Notes: a model not told the origin generated them from the sequence alone. A stretch of 64,000 nucleotides of DNA from Planococcus soli (GCF_016881065.1 NZ_WXYN01000011.1:124270-188269), one strand, 5' to 3'. Shown: positions 36,804 through 45,837, numbered from the stretch's first letter. Translations and numbers: made by a program.

Positions 36804-37166
36804 TTGACAGAAGTTGTTGAAATTACAGAAGCTGCTTCATTTCAAGTAAAAGAGATGATGCGCCATAACGAAGAAGAAGGATCATTTTTGCGCGTTGCTG
36901 TTAAAGGCGGCGGCTGCAGCGGATTAACATATGGCATGGGTTTTGAAAAGGCCAAAGGCGAAGCGGACGATCTTTATGAGCAATTCGGGATCCCGGTTCT
37001 GATTGCCAAGGAAGATGCCCCGATTCTACAAGGGACAGTTGTTGACTATAAACAGTCTCTTATGGGTGGCGGATTTACCATCGAAAATCCGAATGCCATC
37101 GCATCATGCGGCTGCGGAACTTCATTCCGTACAGCAAAAAAAGCGGGTACGCCGGAAAATTGTTAA
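36804..37166 (+). CDS. yutM: A-type Fe-S carrier (HesB/IscA/ErpA family)
   Basis: A 120-residue A-type carrier with the three cluster cysteines Cys38 (GGGCSGLTY) and Cys102/Cys104 (SCGCGTSF). It delivers iron-sulfur clusters to apo-enzymes. The start is a TTG with GGAAGGTGATC upstream. Together with nfuA, sufCDSUB and lipA it makes this window rich in cluster-assembly genes. Terminator follows directly. Confidence 0.9.
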   Translation: MTEVVEITEAASFQVKEMMRHNEEEGSFLRVAVKGGGCSGLTYGMGFEKAKGEADDLYEQFGIPVLIAKEDAPILQGTVVDYKQSLMGGGFTIENPNAIASCGCGTSFRTAKKAGTPENC

Positions 37167-37167
37167 C

Positions 37168-37193
37168 AGTCGGTCACAAACCGGCTTTTTTTG
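37168..37193 (+). terminator. Terminator after yutM
   Basis: AGTCGGT / ACCGGCT (one G-T pair) with a 5-nt loop and seven T. Confidence 0.8.
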
Positions 37194-37339
37194 TTGTGGA
37201 TAAATGCGGCTAAACGCATTACTCGGTTGAAATCATGTGGTATTAGGTCTAATATAGAAGGTAGATGTTTATCGGTGCGCCAAGGTTTGACCGCTTTGTC
37301 GATATTCGATTAAAAAATGACTTGAAGGTGGTTGCGATT

Positions 37340-38557
37340 GTGTTGAAAAGACCGTCAATATTAGTATTAGGAGCAGGTTACGGTGGATTGACTACTGTAG
37401 TAAACTTGCAAAAAGTTCTTGGCACAGATGCTGCGGACATTACATTGATCAATAAAAACGAATACCATTACGAAAGCACATGGCTTCACGAGGCTGCTGC
37501 AGGCACATTGCTTTCAGAGCAAGTGCGTTACGATATCAAAGATGTTATCGACGGCGTCAAAGTTAAGTTTGTGCAGGCGACTGTAGAAGCAATTGATGTA
37601 GTAGGGAAAAAAGTTTCAACCGACAATGGCGAATTTACATATGATTACATTGTCATTGCACTTGGTTTTGAAGGTGAAACGTTTGGCATTGAAGGCCTTG
37701 ATAAATACGCATTGTCAATTGCTAACGTAAAAGCTGCCCGTTATATCCGGGAACATATCGAATTCCAATTTGCGACTTGGTCTGCAGAACCTGTAAAAGA
37801 CGATAGCCGTTTGACAATTATTGTTGGCGGAGCTGGATTCACTGGCATTGAATTTCTTGGGGAACTGGCTAACCGTGTACCCGAGCTATGCAAAGAGTTT
37901 GATGTACCACGCGAAAAAGTGCGCGTTGTCTGTGTAGAGGCTGCACCTATGGTATTGCCTGGTTTCGATCCGGAGCTTGTCAACTATGCGGTAAGCCATT
38001 TAGAGTCCAAAGGTATCGAATTCTCAATCGGCACTCCGGTTGTAGAAGCAACTCCTGAAGGCGTTAAGATCAAAAAAGGCGATGATCATTTTGACTTTAT
38101 CAAAGCCGGTACAGTTGTTTGGGCTGCTGGTGTCCGCGGCAACCGCTTGATTGAAGCGACTCCAATCGAAAACATGCGTGCCCGCGTTAAAGTCGATAAA
38201 GATTTGCGTGCGCCAGGATACGATGATGTTTTCATCATTGGTGACTGTGCATTGATGATCAACGAAGAAACCAACCGTCCGTATCCGCCAACTGCACAGA
38301 TTGCTATGCAGCAGGGTGAAAACGTAGCGAAGAACTTGAAATCGTTGATTAGCGGTGAAACAACTGTTGAGTTTGTTCCTGATCTTAAAGGAACTGTATG
38401 CTCACTTGGTGATGACGATGCCATCGGCGTTGTATTCGGCAAAAAAGTGACAGGCAAACGGGCGTCATTCATGAAGAAAATGATCGATAACCGTGCATTG
38501 TTCATGATTGGTGGACCAATGTTGGTACTGAAAAAAGGTAAATTCAACGTCCTGTAA
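37340..38557 (+). CDS. yumB: Type II NADH dehydrogenase-like protein (YumB)
   Basis: A 405-residue NDH-2 family flavoprotein. N-terminal FAD motif [15 protein letters not shown], the quinone-site neighbourhood [16 protein letters not shown], second nucleotide motif [18 protein letters not shown] near 170, and FIIGDCALM near 305. It is expected to oxidise NADH at the inner face of the membrane, passing electrons to menaquinone. An upstream in-frame ATG at 37265 has no ribosome binding site, while GAAGGTGG stands 8 bases before GTG-37340. Second NDH-2-like gene within 3 kb; no Rex-like site seen before this one. Confidence 0.88.
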   Translation: MLKRPSILVLGAGYGGLTTVVNLQKVLGTDAADITLINKNEYHYESTWLHEAAAGTLLSEQVRYDIKDVIDGVKVKFVQATVEAIDVVGKKVSTDNGEFTYDYIVIALGFEGETFGIEGLDKYALSIANVKAARYIREHIEFQFATWSAEPVKDDSRLTIIVGGAGFTGIEFLGELANRVPELCKEFDVPREKVRVVCVEAAPMVLPGFDPELVNYAVSHLESKGIEFSIGTPVVEATPEGVKIKKGDDHFDFIKAGTVVWAAGVRGNRLIEATPIENMRARVKVDKDLRAPGYDDVFIIGDCALMINEETNRPYPPTAQIAMQQGENVAKNLKSLISGETTVEFVPDLKGTVCSLGDDDAIGVVFGKKVTGKRASFMKKMIDNRALFMIGGPMLVLKKGKFNVL

Positions 38558-38569
38558 GCTGGACGATCC

Positions 38570-38597
38570 AAAGCTCCCTTAGCGGGGAGCTTTTTTT
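38570..38597 (+). terminator. Terminator after yumB
   Basis: AAAGCTCCC / GGGAGCTTT stem followed by seven T. Confidence 0.9.
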
Positions 38598-38663
38598 GTA
38601 GAGAAAAGACTCTAAGATGAGCGATTGGAGAATTGTGACTCATTACAAAAGGAGATAAACTTT

Positions 38664-39153
38664 ATGGCATCAAAACGAGGGAATGTTTGGCTCGGTGCAG
38701 CCGGGCTTGTGGTGAATTCCAAAGGGCAATGGCTTGTAGTGAAAAAAAGGCATGGCGGTTTGCATGGGAAATGGTCGCTTCCCGCGGGATTTGGGAAATG
38801 AAACTGTCGATCAGGCTGTGCTGAGGGAAGTGAAAGAAGAAACTGGAGTCGATTGCGAGCTGATAGAAATGATCGGTTTTCGCTCTGGCGTTATTCGCGA
38901 GGAAATCAGCGACAATATGGCAATTTTTCTGTTAACAGCGAACAATGAAGAACAGCCCATCATTGCACAACAGTCTGAGCTGTACGAGGCGGAATGGCTG
39001 CCTCCAGCAGAGTTGTCAAATGACAAAGAGGCTTCTGTAATGCTGCGTGAAATGGCTTCCTATTTACTGGAGGAAGGATTCGAACCGATCGAGGATGTGG
39101 ATCCGGGCGAAGTTTTCGGTTATTCGGACTATAAACTATTTTTTAAAAAGTAG
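38664..39153 (+). pseudogene. NUDIX hydrolase, disrupted by a frameshift
   Basis: ATG-38664 follows AAAGGAGA and starts a clear NUDIX N-terminus (NVWLGAAGLVVN, HGKWSLPAGF), but the frame stops at 38799-38801 after 45 residues. The rest of the domain continues one frame over from about 38794: GNETVDQAVLREVKEETGVD holds the NUDIX box REV-x-EETG. Adding 5 nt after the Phe codon (giving GFVEGNE) restores both frame and canonical G-x5-E spacing, so a 5-nt deletion (or a 2-nt one) is the simplest cause. A sequencing error is possible. Intact product would be about 163 residues. Confidence 0.75.
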
Positions 39154-39184
39154 AGATCAAATTATAAAAGAGAAAATTATATAA

Positions 39185-39274
39185 GTTGAACTAATGATCT
39201 TTGTCTGGCTTTTTGCGGGAGCTATGCCCAAAGCGTCCGAAGCGTTGGATAAACGCTAGATTCTTTAGTTCAAC
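39185..39274. repeat. Structured intergenic element containing repeat copy 2
   Basis: A 90-bp element closed by a perfect 10-bp stem (GTTGAACTAA / TTAGTTCAAC). Inside are the 40-bp repeat shared with 9297-9336 (here 39205-39244) and a hairpin AGCGTT-N5-AACGCT at 39241-39257. The flanking terminal inverted repeat makes it look like a discrete unit inserted between the NUDIX remnant and yuiA. Confidence 0.65.
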
Positions 39275-39375
39275 ATATATAGATGCCGTTAACTTATTCT
39301 TTTTAGTTGCGCTTTAAAACCTTGCGTGTTATATTATCAGAATATTACAAACAAGAACAGAAGGAGGTGTTTCGG

Positions 39376-39501
39376 ATGACGATCTTTAAAAAAGTAAAAA
39401 ACGTCAATAAATGCCCATATTGCTCAGGTCAAGGCTATTTCCAATTACGGCTGGGCGGTTCAGAAACGTGCTCCTGCTGTTCAGGTTCCGGCAAAAAATA
39501 A
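39376..39501 (+). CDS. yuiA: YuiA family small zinc-ribbon protein, 41 aa
   Basis: A tiny protein with two DnaJ-like CxxCxGxG units: CPYCSGQG (Cys13/Cys16) and CSCCSGSG (Cys32/Cys35), joined by the conserved YFQLRLGGSETC. Four cysteines should bind one zinc. The family is Firmicutes-specific and of unknown role. AAGGAGGTG stands 9 bases before ATG-39376; an upstream in-frame start at 39307 has no ribosome binding site and adds an unrelated extension. Gene order with yumB and yuiB is as in B. subtilis. Confidence 0.8.
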   Translation: MTIFKKVKNVNKCPYCSGQGYFQLRLGGSETCSCCSGSGKK

Positions 39502-39918
39502 CACGGCAGTATTTTGAGTAAACGGACTTTTTTAGCTGAAGCCCCTAATACACAGTTGAAAGTGCGCATACAGACTCCAGACAACCTGCCATAGCTCACT
39601 GTTCACAACCCACATAGTTTAATGGTTAAGGAATTGGCGAAAAAGAGTGGAAATGATTAGAGTCATCCCCTGGATTGATCTCTTCAGACACATACCCCAT
39701 AAACGGGTTTTAAATGATGATTCTTTTATTTTATTCAAAAGGAAGCAAACGGAGGGGAACACCGCCGTTCGCTTCCTTTTTGTTTGCAGAGAATCTTGGA
39801 GTCGGATTGTTGGTGCTTTTCCAGCATAAGTGACAAAGCGATGAACTCTGTTCTGCTGGATTGAAAGCCTTTGTTTTTTCGGGTAAACTGATGGAAGGAA
39901 TAACGGAGGTTAGAGTTC
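39502..39918. other. Intergenic stretch yuiA-yuiB with a terminator-like hairpin
   Basis: The 417 bp carry no supportable gene. A hairpin at 39737-39783 (AAAAGGAAGC.AACGG / CCGTT.GCTTCCTTTT, two bulges) ends in T and could terminate yuiA transcripts, though it lies 235 bp after the stop. Nothing else is recognised. Confidence 0.45.
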
Positions 39919-40248
39919 ATGAACAGTTCATTTACAATTGTGCAATTGATTATTTCCATGCTGCTTTTTTATGTTATGTTTTTCGGAATCGGCTTTCTTT
40001 TGAATATGCTTCTTCGCATGACGTGGCTGATGGCTGTTGTGTATCCGGTCGTCATCTTGCTGGTCGTGGACGATGTGGGCTTTTTCGATTATTTCACGAA
40101 TCCGGGTGAATCTTTCTCAATGCTGGGAGACACCATCACTTCTATGACAGGCAGTGATATTGCCGTATTGCTTGCTGGTTGGGCAGGCGCCATCACATCA
40201 GGTTTTGTCATGAAAATCCTTCGCAAAATGGGATACCAAATGTTTTAA
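39919..40248 (+). CDS. yuiB: YuiB family membrane protein
   Basis: A 109-residue integral membrane protein. Two long helices (VQLIISMLLFYVMFFGIGFLL and MAVVYPVVILLVVD) form the N-terminal half; a third lies near 80-98 (VLLAGWAGAITSGFVM) before a basic end (KILRKMGYQMF). The family is conserved in Bacilli without assigned function. ACGGAGG stands before the ATG. It converges with yuiD on a bidirectional terminator. Confidence 0.75.
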   Translation: MNSSFTIVQLIISMLLFYVMFFGIGFLLNMLLRMTWLMAVVYPVVILLVVDDVGFFDYFTNPGESFSMLGDTITSMTGSDIAVLLAGWAGAITSGFVMKILRKMGYQMF

Positions 40249-40250
40249 TG

Positions 40251-40292
40251 AAAAATCGCCGATCCGGTCATCCGGAATCGGCGATTTTTTCT
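40251..40292. terminator. Bidirectional terminator between yuiB and yuiD
   Basis: Long hairpin (AAAAATCGCCGA..TCCGG / CCGGA..TCGGCGATTTTT) with A and T tracts on both sides. Confidence 0.9.
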
Positions 40293-40301
40293 TTTTTATA
40301 G

Positions 40302-40778
40302 TTATCTGAGCATCCCATAAAAGACGAAGGAAATCGCAATGCCTGTTAGCGCACCCATAAAGACTTCACTTGGTTTGTGGCCAAGCAATGTCTTCAATTC
40401 CTGAATCTTTTCCTCTTCTTTTTTTTGCGGCCATTTTCTTGTCTCGTCCATGAAAAGGTAGATATCCTGGCGCATTTTGTTGATGGTCAAGGCTTGCTGT
40501 CCTGCTTGAAAGCGGACGCCAGTGGCATCGTACATGGTGATGACGGCAAACATAGTCGACACGGCAAAAATAGTGGAGGAGACGCCATGCTCAAACGCTA
40601 CTGCAGTAGTTAATGATGTGACAGCAGCCGAATGGGAGCTCGGCATGCCGCCGGTCGATGAAAAAAGCTTCCAGTCAAGTTCACGCGTTACAGCATATTG
40701 AATGGGAATCTTAACAAACTGCGCAAACACGATGGCGAACAAAGCGATCATAAGGGGGAGATTAGAGAAAATTTCCAT
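40302..40778 (-). CDS. yuiD: Divergent PAP2 family protein (YuiD)
   Basis: A 158-residue membrane protein of the divergent PAP2 (DUF212) family, distantly related to acid phosphatase/haloperoxidase enzymes. The conserved STGGMPSSHSAAVTSL segment (GMPSSHSA) and the YDATGVRFQAGQQA segment are present. The charged middle part (KWPQKKEEEKIQELK) separates the last helix. The ATG at 40778 matches homologue N-termini; a TTG at 40787 in frame is nearer to the ribosome binding site GAAAGG, so the start is not certain. Substrate unknown. Confidence 0.8.
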   Translation of the reverse strand: MEIFSNLPLMIALFAIVFAQFVKIPIQYAVTRELDWKLFSSTGGMPSSHSAAVTSLTTAVAFEHGVSSTIFAVSTMFAVITMYDATGVRFQAGQQALTINKMRQDIYLFMDETRKWPQKKEEEKIQELKTLLGHKPSEVFMGALTGIAISFVFYGMLR

Positions 40779-40927
40779 AGGGAGCAACAGCCTTTCTGTC
40801 TAAATATGTTCTCATAGTATATCATAGACGGAAAAATTACGATGGCTGTTAATTCCTTCGTAACACGAACTACTCGGAATCCGGATTACATGCTACACTT
40901 GAAGAGAACACAAAAAGGAGGAATTTT

Positions 40928-42421
40928 ATGCAAATCAAATTACAGCAGCATTCACAGGACTGCGGAGCCGAAATCCTCATTGTCGGCTTAAGCCGACATC
41001 CGGAAAACAGCAAAGGGTGGAGCGAATTCGCTGAGCGCTTTGATGGCAAATTGGAAAGCTGGATCAAGCAGGACTTGTCATTTGATCTAAAGTCTTTAAT
41101 CACCTATCCAACGCTGTCTGGAAGTATTCCGCGCGTATTATTTGTTGGCTTGAATGACCGCAAAAAATTGACCGAAGAAGATCTTCGCTCCTGCTTCGGG
41201 CTGGCTGGCAAAGAATTGGCGAAGAAAAAAATAAAGCATGCAGCTGTTTATATGGAATCGTTTGAGAACGAACGCATTACAGCAGAAGATGTTGCATTCT
41301 TGGCAGCTGAAGGCATCACAATGGGCAGCTATAGCTTTGATGATTACAAGACCACGTCCAATGAAACTCAGGTCGACTTGGAATCATTGACCTTCTTGGC
41401 AGAAGAGGCTTTGGAAGATGTGGAGTCTGCGGCAATTGTAGGTTCTATTTTCGGACAGTCGGTCAATGAAGCACGAACTCTGGTCAATATGCCGGCGAAC
41501 ATCCTGACTGCCAGTGCAATGGGCGAGTATGCACGGGAACTCGGTGAAACTTACGGCTTTGAAACGGATATTTTAGGGAAAGCGGAAATTGAAGAGCTGG
41601 GAATGGGCGCTATTCTGGCAGTCAACCAGGGCTCTATCGAAGAACCGCGTGTGATTGTCTTGAAATACAAGGCGACAGAAGGCTTTGAAGACCCCTTAGC
41701 GCTTGTCGGCAAAGGGGTAACGTTTGACACCGGCGGCTACTCTATCAAGCCGAAAGACGGCATTGTGGGCATGAAAGGCGATATGGGCGGTGCCGCCGCG
41801 GTACTGGGTGCCATGAGAATCATCGGAGAATTGCAGCCGGAGAAAAATGTGCTGGCAGTTATTGCAGCAACGGACAATATGATTTCGGGCAATGCCTTTA
41901 AACCGGATGATGTCATTACGTCCATGAGCGGTAAAACCATCGAAATCCTTAATACAGATGCGGAAGGCAGACTCGTATTGGCAGATTCCGTCAGCTACGC
42001 GAAGCAATTGGGCGCAACCCGTATTGTAGATGTGGCGACGTTGACCGGAGGCGTTATTGTCGCTTTAGGCAAAGACAAAACCGGCGCATTGACCAATGAC
42101 GAAGCGTTTTTCGAAACTTTCCTGGAAGCATCCATGGAAAGCGGCGAATTTGTGTGGCGTTTGCCATTGACAGAAAGTGATAAAAAAAGGATCCGGAAAA
42201 GTAATGTCGCAGACTTGAATAATTCACCAGGACGGGATGGCCATATGATTTTTGGCGGTGGATTTGTCGGGGAATTTGCAGGGGACACACCTTGGATTCA
42301 TTTGGACATTGCCGGAACTTCAGACGCAGAAGGCCCTCATGATCTCGGACCAAAAGGCGGCACTGGCGCAATGGTCAGAACCTTGGCAATGCTGATTGAA
42401 AAGATGGCAGACGAGCAATAA
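40928..42421 (+). CDS. pepA: Leucyl aminopeptidase (M17 family)
   Basis: A 497-residue two-zinc aminopeptidase that trims N-terminal residues from peptides in the cytoplasm. The catalytic domain carries VGKGVTFDTGGYSIKP (metal-binding Lys and Asp) near 260, MKGDMGGAAAVLGA and the hallmark NTDAEGRLVLAD near 340. The N-terminal macro-like domain (1-170) is normal. GGAGG precedes the ATG. It is a single-gene unit convergent with the mrp operon. Confidence 0.93.
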   Translation: MQIKLQQHSQDCGAEILIVGLSRHPENSKGWSEFAERFDGKLESWIKQDLSFDLKSLITYPTLSGSIPRVLFVGLNDRKKLTEEDLRSCFGLAGKELAKKKIKHAAVYMESFENERITAEDVAFLAAEGITMGSYSFDDYKTTSNETQVDLESLTFLAEEALEDVESAAIVGSIFGQSVNEARTLVNMPANILTASAMGEYARELGETYGFETDILGKAEIEELGMGAILAVNQGSIEEPRVIVLKYKATEGFEDPLALVGKGVTFDTGGYSIKPKDGIVGMKGDMGGAAAVLGAMRIIGELQPEKNVLAVIAATDNMISGNAFKPDDVITSMSGKTIEILNTDAEGRLVLADSVSYAKQLGATRIVDVATLTGGVIVALGKDKTGALTNDEAFFETFLEASMESGEFVWRLPLTESDKKRIRKSNVADLNNSPGRDGHMIFGGGFVGEFAGDTPWIHLDIAGTSDAEGPHDLGPKGGTGAMVRTLAMLIEKMADEQ

Positions 42422-42424
42422 CAT

Positions 42425-42466
42425 AAAAATAGCCTGCAGGCAATGTGCCTGCAGGCTATTTTTATT
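42425..42466. terminator. Bidirectional terminator between pepA and mrpG
   Basis: Perfect hairpin AAAAATAGCCTGCAGGCA-ATG-TGCCTGCAGGCTATTTTT, with tracts for both directions. Confidence 0.92.
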
Positions 42467-42887
42467 GTTCAGTTGTTTTATTGTCCATCAATCTTTTCTT
42501 TCGTTCTTTTAAAGCGCCCTCCATGTCATCGCGCACGGTTTCTTCAGCGACTTTGATGCCGGACATGTAAGCTGCCCGGCCAATCATGTGTCCACCTACA
42601 GGTGCTGTGATAAATAAGAACGCAATGGCGATGATCATTTGAGTGTTGAAAATGCCTTCGACCAGCCAGAAATGGATAAAGGTCGCAGTTAATACACATA
42701 GGACACCAAGTGTAGAGCTCTTAGAAGCAGCGTGGGTACGCGTATAGACATCCGGCAGCCGGATAAGGCCCAAGGCGGTAACAAGGCTAAAAATGACCCC
42801 TGTGCTCATTAATAGGATAATCAGGATATTAACGATTGTTGTTTCGATCGAAAATCTCTCCTCTCTCAAGGAATTTTGCAAAAGCAA
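42462..42887 (-). CDS. mrpG: Mrp Na+/H+ antiporter subunit G
   Basis: The smallest-class membrane subunit of the Mrp complex. Core features: VTALGLIRLPDVYTRTHAASKSSTLGV and the helix following, then PVGGHMIGRAAYMSG, as in B. subtilis MrpG. The start is uncertain. The clear ribosome binding site (GAGGAGAGA on the minus strand, plus 42855-42866) is followed at good distance only by ATC (42846-42848), while usual start codons (TTG at 42869, 42881 or 42887) lie on or before it. The longest frame is given. Last gene of mrpABCDEFG. Confidence 0.8.
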   Translation of the reverse strand: MLLQNSLREERFSIETTIVNILIILLMSTGVIFSLVTALGLIRLPDVYTRTHAASKSSTLGVLCVLTATFIHFWLVEGIFNTQMIIAIAFLFITAPVGGHMIGRAAYMSGIKVAEETVRDDMEGALKERKKRLMDNKTTEQ

Positions 42888-43110
42888 TGGTTCCGATAAA
42901 GGACAGGATACTTAGCAGTAGAATGATTTCCAGGAAGTATTCCGTTTCAGTGATCAAAGACAGCAAAGCGACAATAGAGACTAGGGATATCCCGATGGCA
43001 TCCAGTGCCACTACCCGGTCGGCGATGGTCGGGCCTTTAACGAGCCGGAATAGGAGACCTGTGAAGCCTATGCTGACAACGATAAGTGAAATCCAGTAAA
43101 ACATCATCAT
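42829..43110 (-). CDS. mrpF: Mrp Na+/H+ antiporter subunit F
   Basis: A 93-residue three-helix subunit with the family core LLFRLVKGPTIADRVVALDAIG, which includes the conserved Asp-Arg pair, and LEIILLLSILSFIGTIAFAKFLERG. GGAGGTGA lies before the first of three consecutive ATG codons; the start overlaps the mrpE stop (ATGA). Part of the seven-gene operon whose products form one Na+/H+ exchange complex. Confidence 0.93.
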   Translation of the reverse strand: MMMFYWISLIVVSIGFTGLLFRLVKGPTIADRVVALDAIGISLVSIVALLSLITETEYFLEIILLLSILSFIGTIAFAKFLERGEIFDRNNNR

Positions 43111-43586
43111 GGTCGGCTCACCTCCAGAATGGCTCGTTCAAATGTTTCTTTTATTGAACTGACAGCTTCATCAATGTCGTCAAAGTCGAGCGCATGGATA
43201 TAGAGCCTTTTCTGATCGTCTGAAATGCCGACTACCAGTGTTCCTGGCGTTAGCGTGATTAAAGCGGACAGCAAAGTAATTTCCCAATCCTCTTTGAGCT
43301 CGGTTTCCAATTCGAAAATTGCCGGTTTCAAGTTCATGTTCGGTTTGATGACAATCCGCAACACCTGGATGCTCGACAGAAAGAGTTCCTTAAGGAACAG
43401 CAGGAACAGCGAGATGATAGCCCATGCCCTTGAAGTGTAGAGCCGGTATGAAAAGAACCGGCGCATCAGGATAATAATGCCAAGGCCAATGATAAAGCCG
43501 ATGGCGAATCCAGCGGGACTGAAGGAAACGGTCATGAACATCCAGACAACGGCCAGGAAGAAATTCAATAAGATTTGTAAAGCCAT
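43107..43586 (-). CDS. mrpE: Mrp Na+/H+ antiporter subunit E
   Basis: A 159-residue subunit with two N-terminal helices (ILLNFFLAVVWMFMTVSF, GFIIGLGIIILMRRFF), a third near 65 and a soluble C-terminal part (LKEDWEITLLSALITLTPGTLVVGIS). The last segment is the MrpE signature. AAAGGAG precedes the ATG. It lies 7 bp after mrpD and overlaps mrpF by 4 bp. Confidence 0.93.
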   Translation of the reverse strand: MALQILLNFFLAVVWMFMTVSFSPAGFAIGFIIGLGIIILMRRFFSYRLYTSRAWAIISLFLLFLKELFLSSIQVLRIVIKPNMNLKPAIFELETELKEDWEITLLSALITLTPGTLVVGISDDQKRLYIHALDFDDIDEAVSSIKETFERAILEVSRP

Positions 43587-43593
43587 GTATCAG

Positions 43594-45075
43594 CTACTCC
43601 TTTAGGACCGCATCAATATAGATGGATGGATTCAGCAGCACTTCACCCGCGCCTGAAATGAACGGCATGAAGAGTTCCGCGCCGACCCCGAATACCACGG
43701 TAATGGCAACAAGGATTACTGTCGGTATGAACATTTGATTAAAGACTGATCCTTTCAATGGGACGGTTTCAACCGGTTCTCCCCAAAAGGCATAGATGAA
43801 AATGCGCACCGCACTCAGCAGCACAATAAGGCTCGTTGCGAGAATGACAATACTGCCCCAGAATTGCGGACCTTCAAATCCACCTTGGACAATCAGCAGT
43901 TTTCCTGGGAATCCGCTGAGCGGCGGAATTCCCGCCAGCCCAAATGCTGCAACCAGGTAAGTCCATCCAAGAACTGGATAAGTCTTGATCAGTCCACCCA
44001 TCTTCCGAAGGTCGGTTGTGCCGAACAATACGGCAACAATTCCAACCAGGAAGAACAGGGCAGCTTTGATCAGCATATCATGGAGCAGATAGAAAATGGA
44101 CCCATCAACTCCCGGCTGGTTCAACTGGGCGATGCCGAACAGAATAACTCCGACGGCAATAATAATGTTATAAATGATAATTTTTTTGACATCGAAATAA
44201 GCAAGTGCGCCAACGCAGCCGGCAAGAATAGTCAGGATGGCTATAATTCCAAGCAATTCATGGGTAAAGCCGACATTCATCGTAAAGAACAATGTGTATG
44301 TACGCATGATCGCATAGACCCCGACTTTTGTCAGCAATGCACCGAACAGTGCCAATATCGGAATCGGCGGTGAGTAATAAGAGCCGGGCAGCCAGAAATA
44401 CAAAGGGAAGATTGCGGCTTTAAAACCAAAGACAACCAGGAACATCACGGCAATGACGGTCAAGATGCCCGTTTCTTCAATTTGTGGAATCTTCACTGCG
44501 AGATCGGCCATATTCAACGTTCCGGTAACCGAGTAAAGAAAAGCGACAGCTGCTACAAACAAAGCGGATGAAATGATGTTCACCAGCAGGTACTTGATTG
44601 ATTCACGAAGTTGCGGCTTTTCTCCGCCATGGACGATCAAGGTATACGAAGCCATCAGCAGCACTTCGACAAATACGAACAAGTTGAAAATATCACCAGT
44701 CGTAAAGGCACCGTTAACGCCGACCATCAGGAATAACACAGCCGGATAGTAATAAGACTGTTCGCGCTTCACGCCAATCGTTGGAAAGCTGTAGAAGACG
44801 ACGAACAACGTAATAATTGAAGAAGTGACAACTAACAGGGCCGACAGCGGATCCGAGACCATGGAAATGCCGAAAGGCGCTGGCCAGCTGCCAAGTGTTA
44901 CAGCCTGCACGCCATCTGCATCAACTTTTGCGAGCAGAACGATTGCAGAAATTAAGGTTACTCCTGCTCCGATAGCGGCAAGAATGCGTTGCAGTTTCAA
45001 GCGTTTCGGGAAAATCATCAGGATAACAGCAAAAAACAACGGAATGATAATCGGAAATAGAAGTAAATTACTCAT
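43594..45075 (-). CDS. mrpD: Mrp Na+/H+ antiporter subunit D
   Basis: A 493-residue subunit homologous to proton-pumping subunits NuoL/M/N of complex I, with about 14 helices. Visible are the conserved Glu of helix 5 (NLFVFVEVLLMASYTLI), the Lys helix (GFKAAIFPLYFWLPGSYY) and the KK-GG... DMLIKAALFFLVG lysine helix near 320. These charged residues form the proton path shared with respiratory complex I. The start overlaps the mrpC end by 8 bp. Confidence 0.95.
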   Translation of the reverse strand: MSNLLLFPIIIPLFFAVILMIFPKRLKLQRILAAIGAGVTLISAIVLLAKVDADGVQAVTLGSWPAPFGISMVSDPLSALLVVTSSIITLFVVFYSFPTIGVKREQSYYYPAVLFLMVGVNGAFTTGDIFNLFVFVEVLLMASYTLIVHGGEKPQLRESIKYLLVNIISSALFVAAVAFLYSVTGTLNMADLAVKIPQIEETGILTVIAVMFLVVFGFKAAIFPLYFWLPGSYYSPPIPILALFGALLTKVGVYAIMRTYTLFFTMNVGFTHELLGIIAILTILAGCVGALAYFDVKKIIIYNIIIAVGVILFGIAQLNQPGVDGSIFYLLHDMLIKAALFFLVGIVAVLFGTTDLRKMGGLIKTYPVLGWTYLVAAFGLAGIPPLSGFPGKLLIVQGGFEGPQFWGSIVILATSLIVLLSAVRIFIYAFWGEPVETVPLKGSVFNQMFIPTVILVAITVVFGVGAELFMPFISGAGEVLLNPSIYIDAVLKE

Positions 45076-45415
45076 GATCTTCAGTTCCTCTCAGCAAATC
45101 CATATTGTCGGTACCGAGCTCCTGATAAGATCGGTACGCGAGCACAAGGAAAAATGATGTAACGGCAAATGAAATTACAATCGCAGTCAAAATCAATGCC
45201 TGGGGCAGGGGATCTGCGTAATCGCTGATACTGACCCCGTCAGCTACAACGGGAGGTGAATTGCCTCCAAGGCCGCCCATGGTCAAAAGCAAAAGGTGGG
45301 CGCCATGGCTCAGCAGCCCTGTCCCGATAATGATGCGTATCAGGCTTTTAGAAAGCATCAAGTAAACAGCTGCCATAAAGAGAAATCCAATGGCAACGGA
45401 CATAATTATTTCCAT
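45068..45415 (-). CDS. mrpC: Mrp Na+/H+ antiporter subunit C
   Basis: A 115-residue three-helix subunit homologous to NuoK. The segment LIRIIIGTGLLSHGAHLLLLTMGGL carries the conserved positions, and DPLPQALILTAIVISFAVTSFFLVL is the MrpC signature. It starts one base overlapping the mrpB stop and overlaps mrpD by 8 bp. Confidence 0.95.
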   Translation of the reverse strand: MEIIMSVAIGFLFMAAVYLMLSKSLIRIIIGTGLLSHGAHLLLLTMGGLGGNSPPVVADGVSISDYADPLPQALILTAIVISFAVTSFFLVLAYRSYQELGTDNMDLLRGTEDHE

Positions 45416-45837
45416 TATTCATCCTCTCCAATCGTTTGAATAATGGTCATCGTTACACCGACAACAACCAGGTAAACGCCTGCATCGAACAGCATAGCCG
45501 AATGCAGGGAAGTTTCACCGAAAAGCGGTAAATCAAAGTAATCATATGCATGTGTGAAAAAAGGGACATCGAAGATGATGGATGCAGCAGCTGTGGCAAT
45601 TGCCAACAATAATCCAATTGCTGTCATCGTCACATAATTGAACGGCAGTATTTTATTGACTGTTTCAATATCAAATGAAAGCATTAACAGAACAATTGCA
45701 CTGGCAGTCAATAGCCCGCCGACAAATCCACCGCCAGGAGTGTAATGCCCTGCAAAGAATATGTGGACAGCAAACATCAAAATGATGAAGGTCACTACTT
45801 TTGTGGCCGTTTGAAGCATGACATCATTTGTTCTCAT
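45415..45837 (-). CDS. mrpB: Mrp Na+/H+ antiporter subunit B
   Basis: A 140-residue four-helix subunit. HIFFAGHYTPGGGFVGGLLTASAIVLL is the MrpB/MnhB signature, and DAGVYLVVVGVTMTIIQTIGED closes the protein. A separate MrpB downstream of a long MrpA that already carries an MrpB-like C-terminal domain is the group 1 Mrp layout. AAGGAGGGT precedes the ATG, which overlaps the mrpA end by 14 bp. Confidence 0.95.
   Translation of the reverse strand: MRTNDVMLQTATKVVTFIILMFAVHIFFAGHYTPGGGFVGGLLTASAIVLLMLSFDIETVNKILPFNYVTMTAIGLLLAIATAAASIIFDVPFFTHAYDYFDLPLFGETSLHSAMLFDAGVYLVVVGVTMTIIQTIGEDE

Noticed and set aside
39647-39829. 60-codon open frame between yuiA and yuiB
   Set aside because: No ribosome binding site, composition unlike a protein, and it runs through the terminator-like hairpin.
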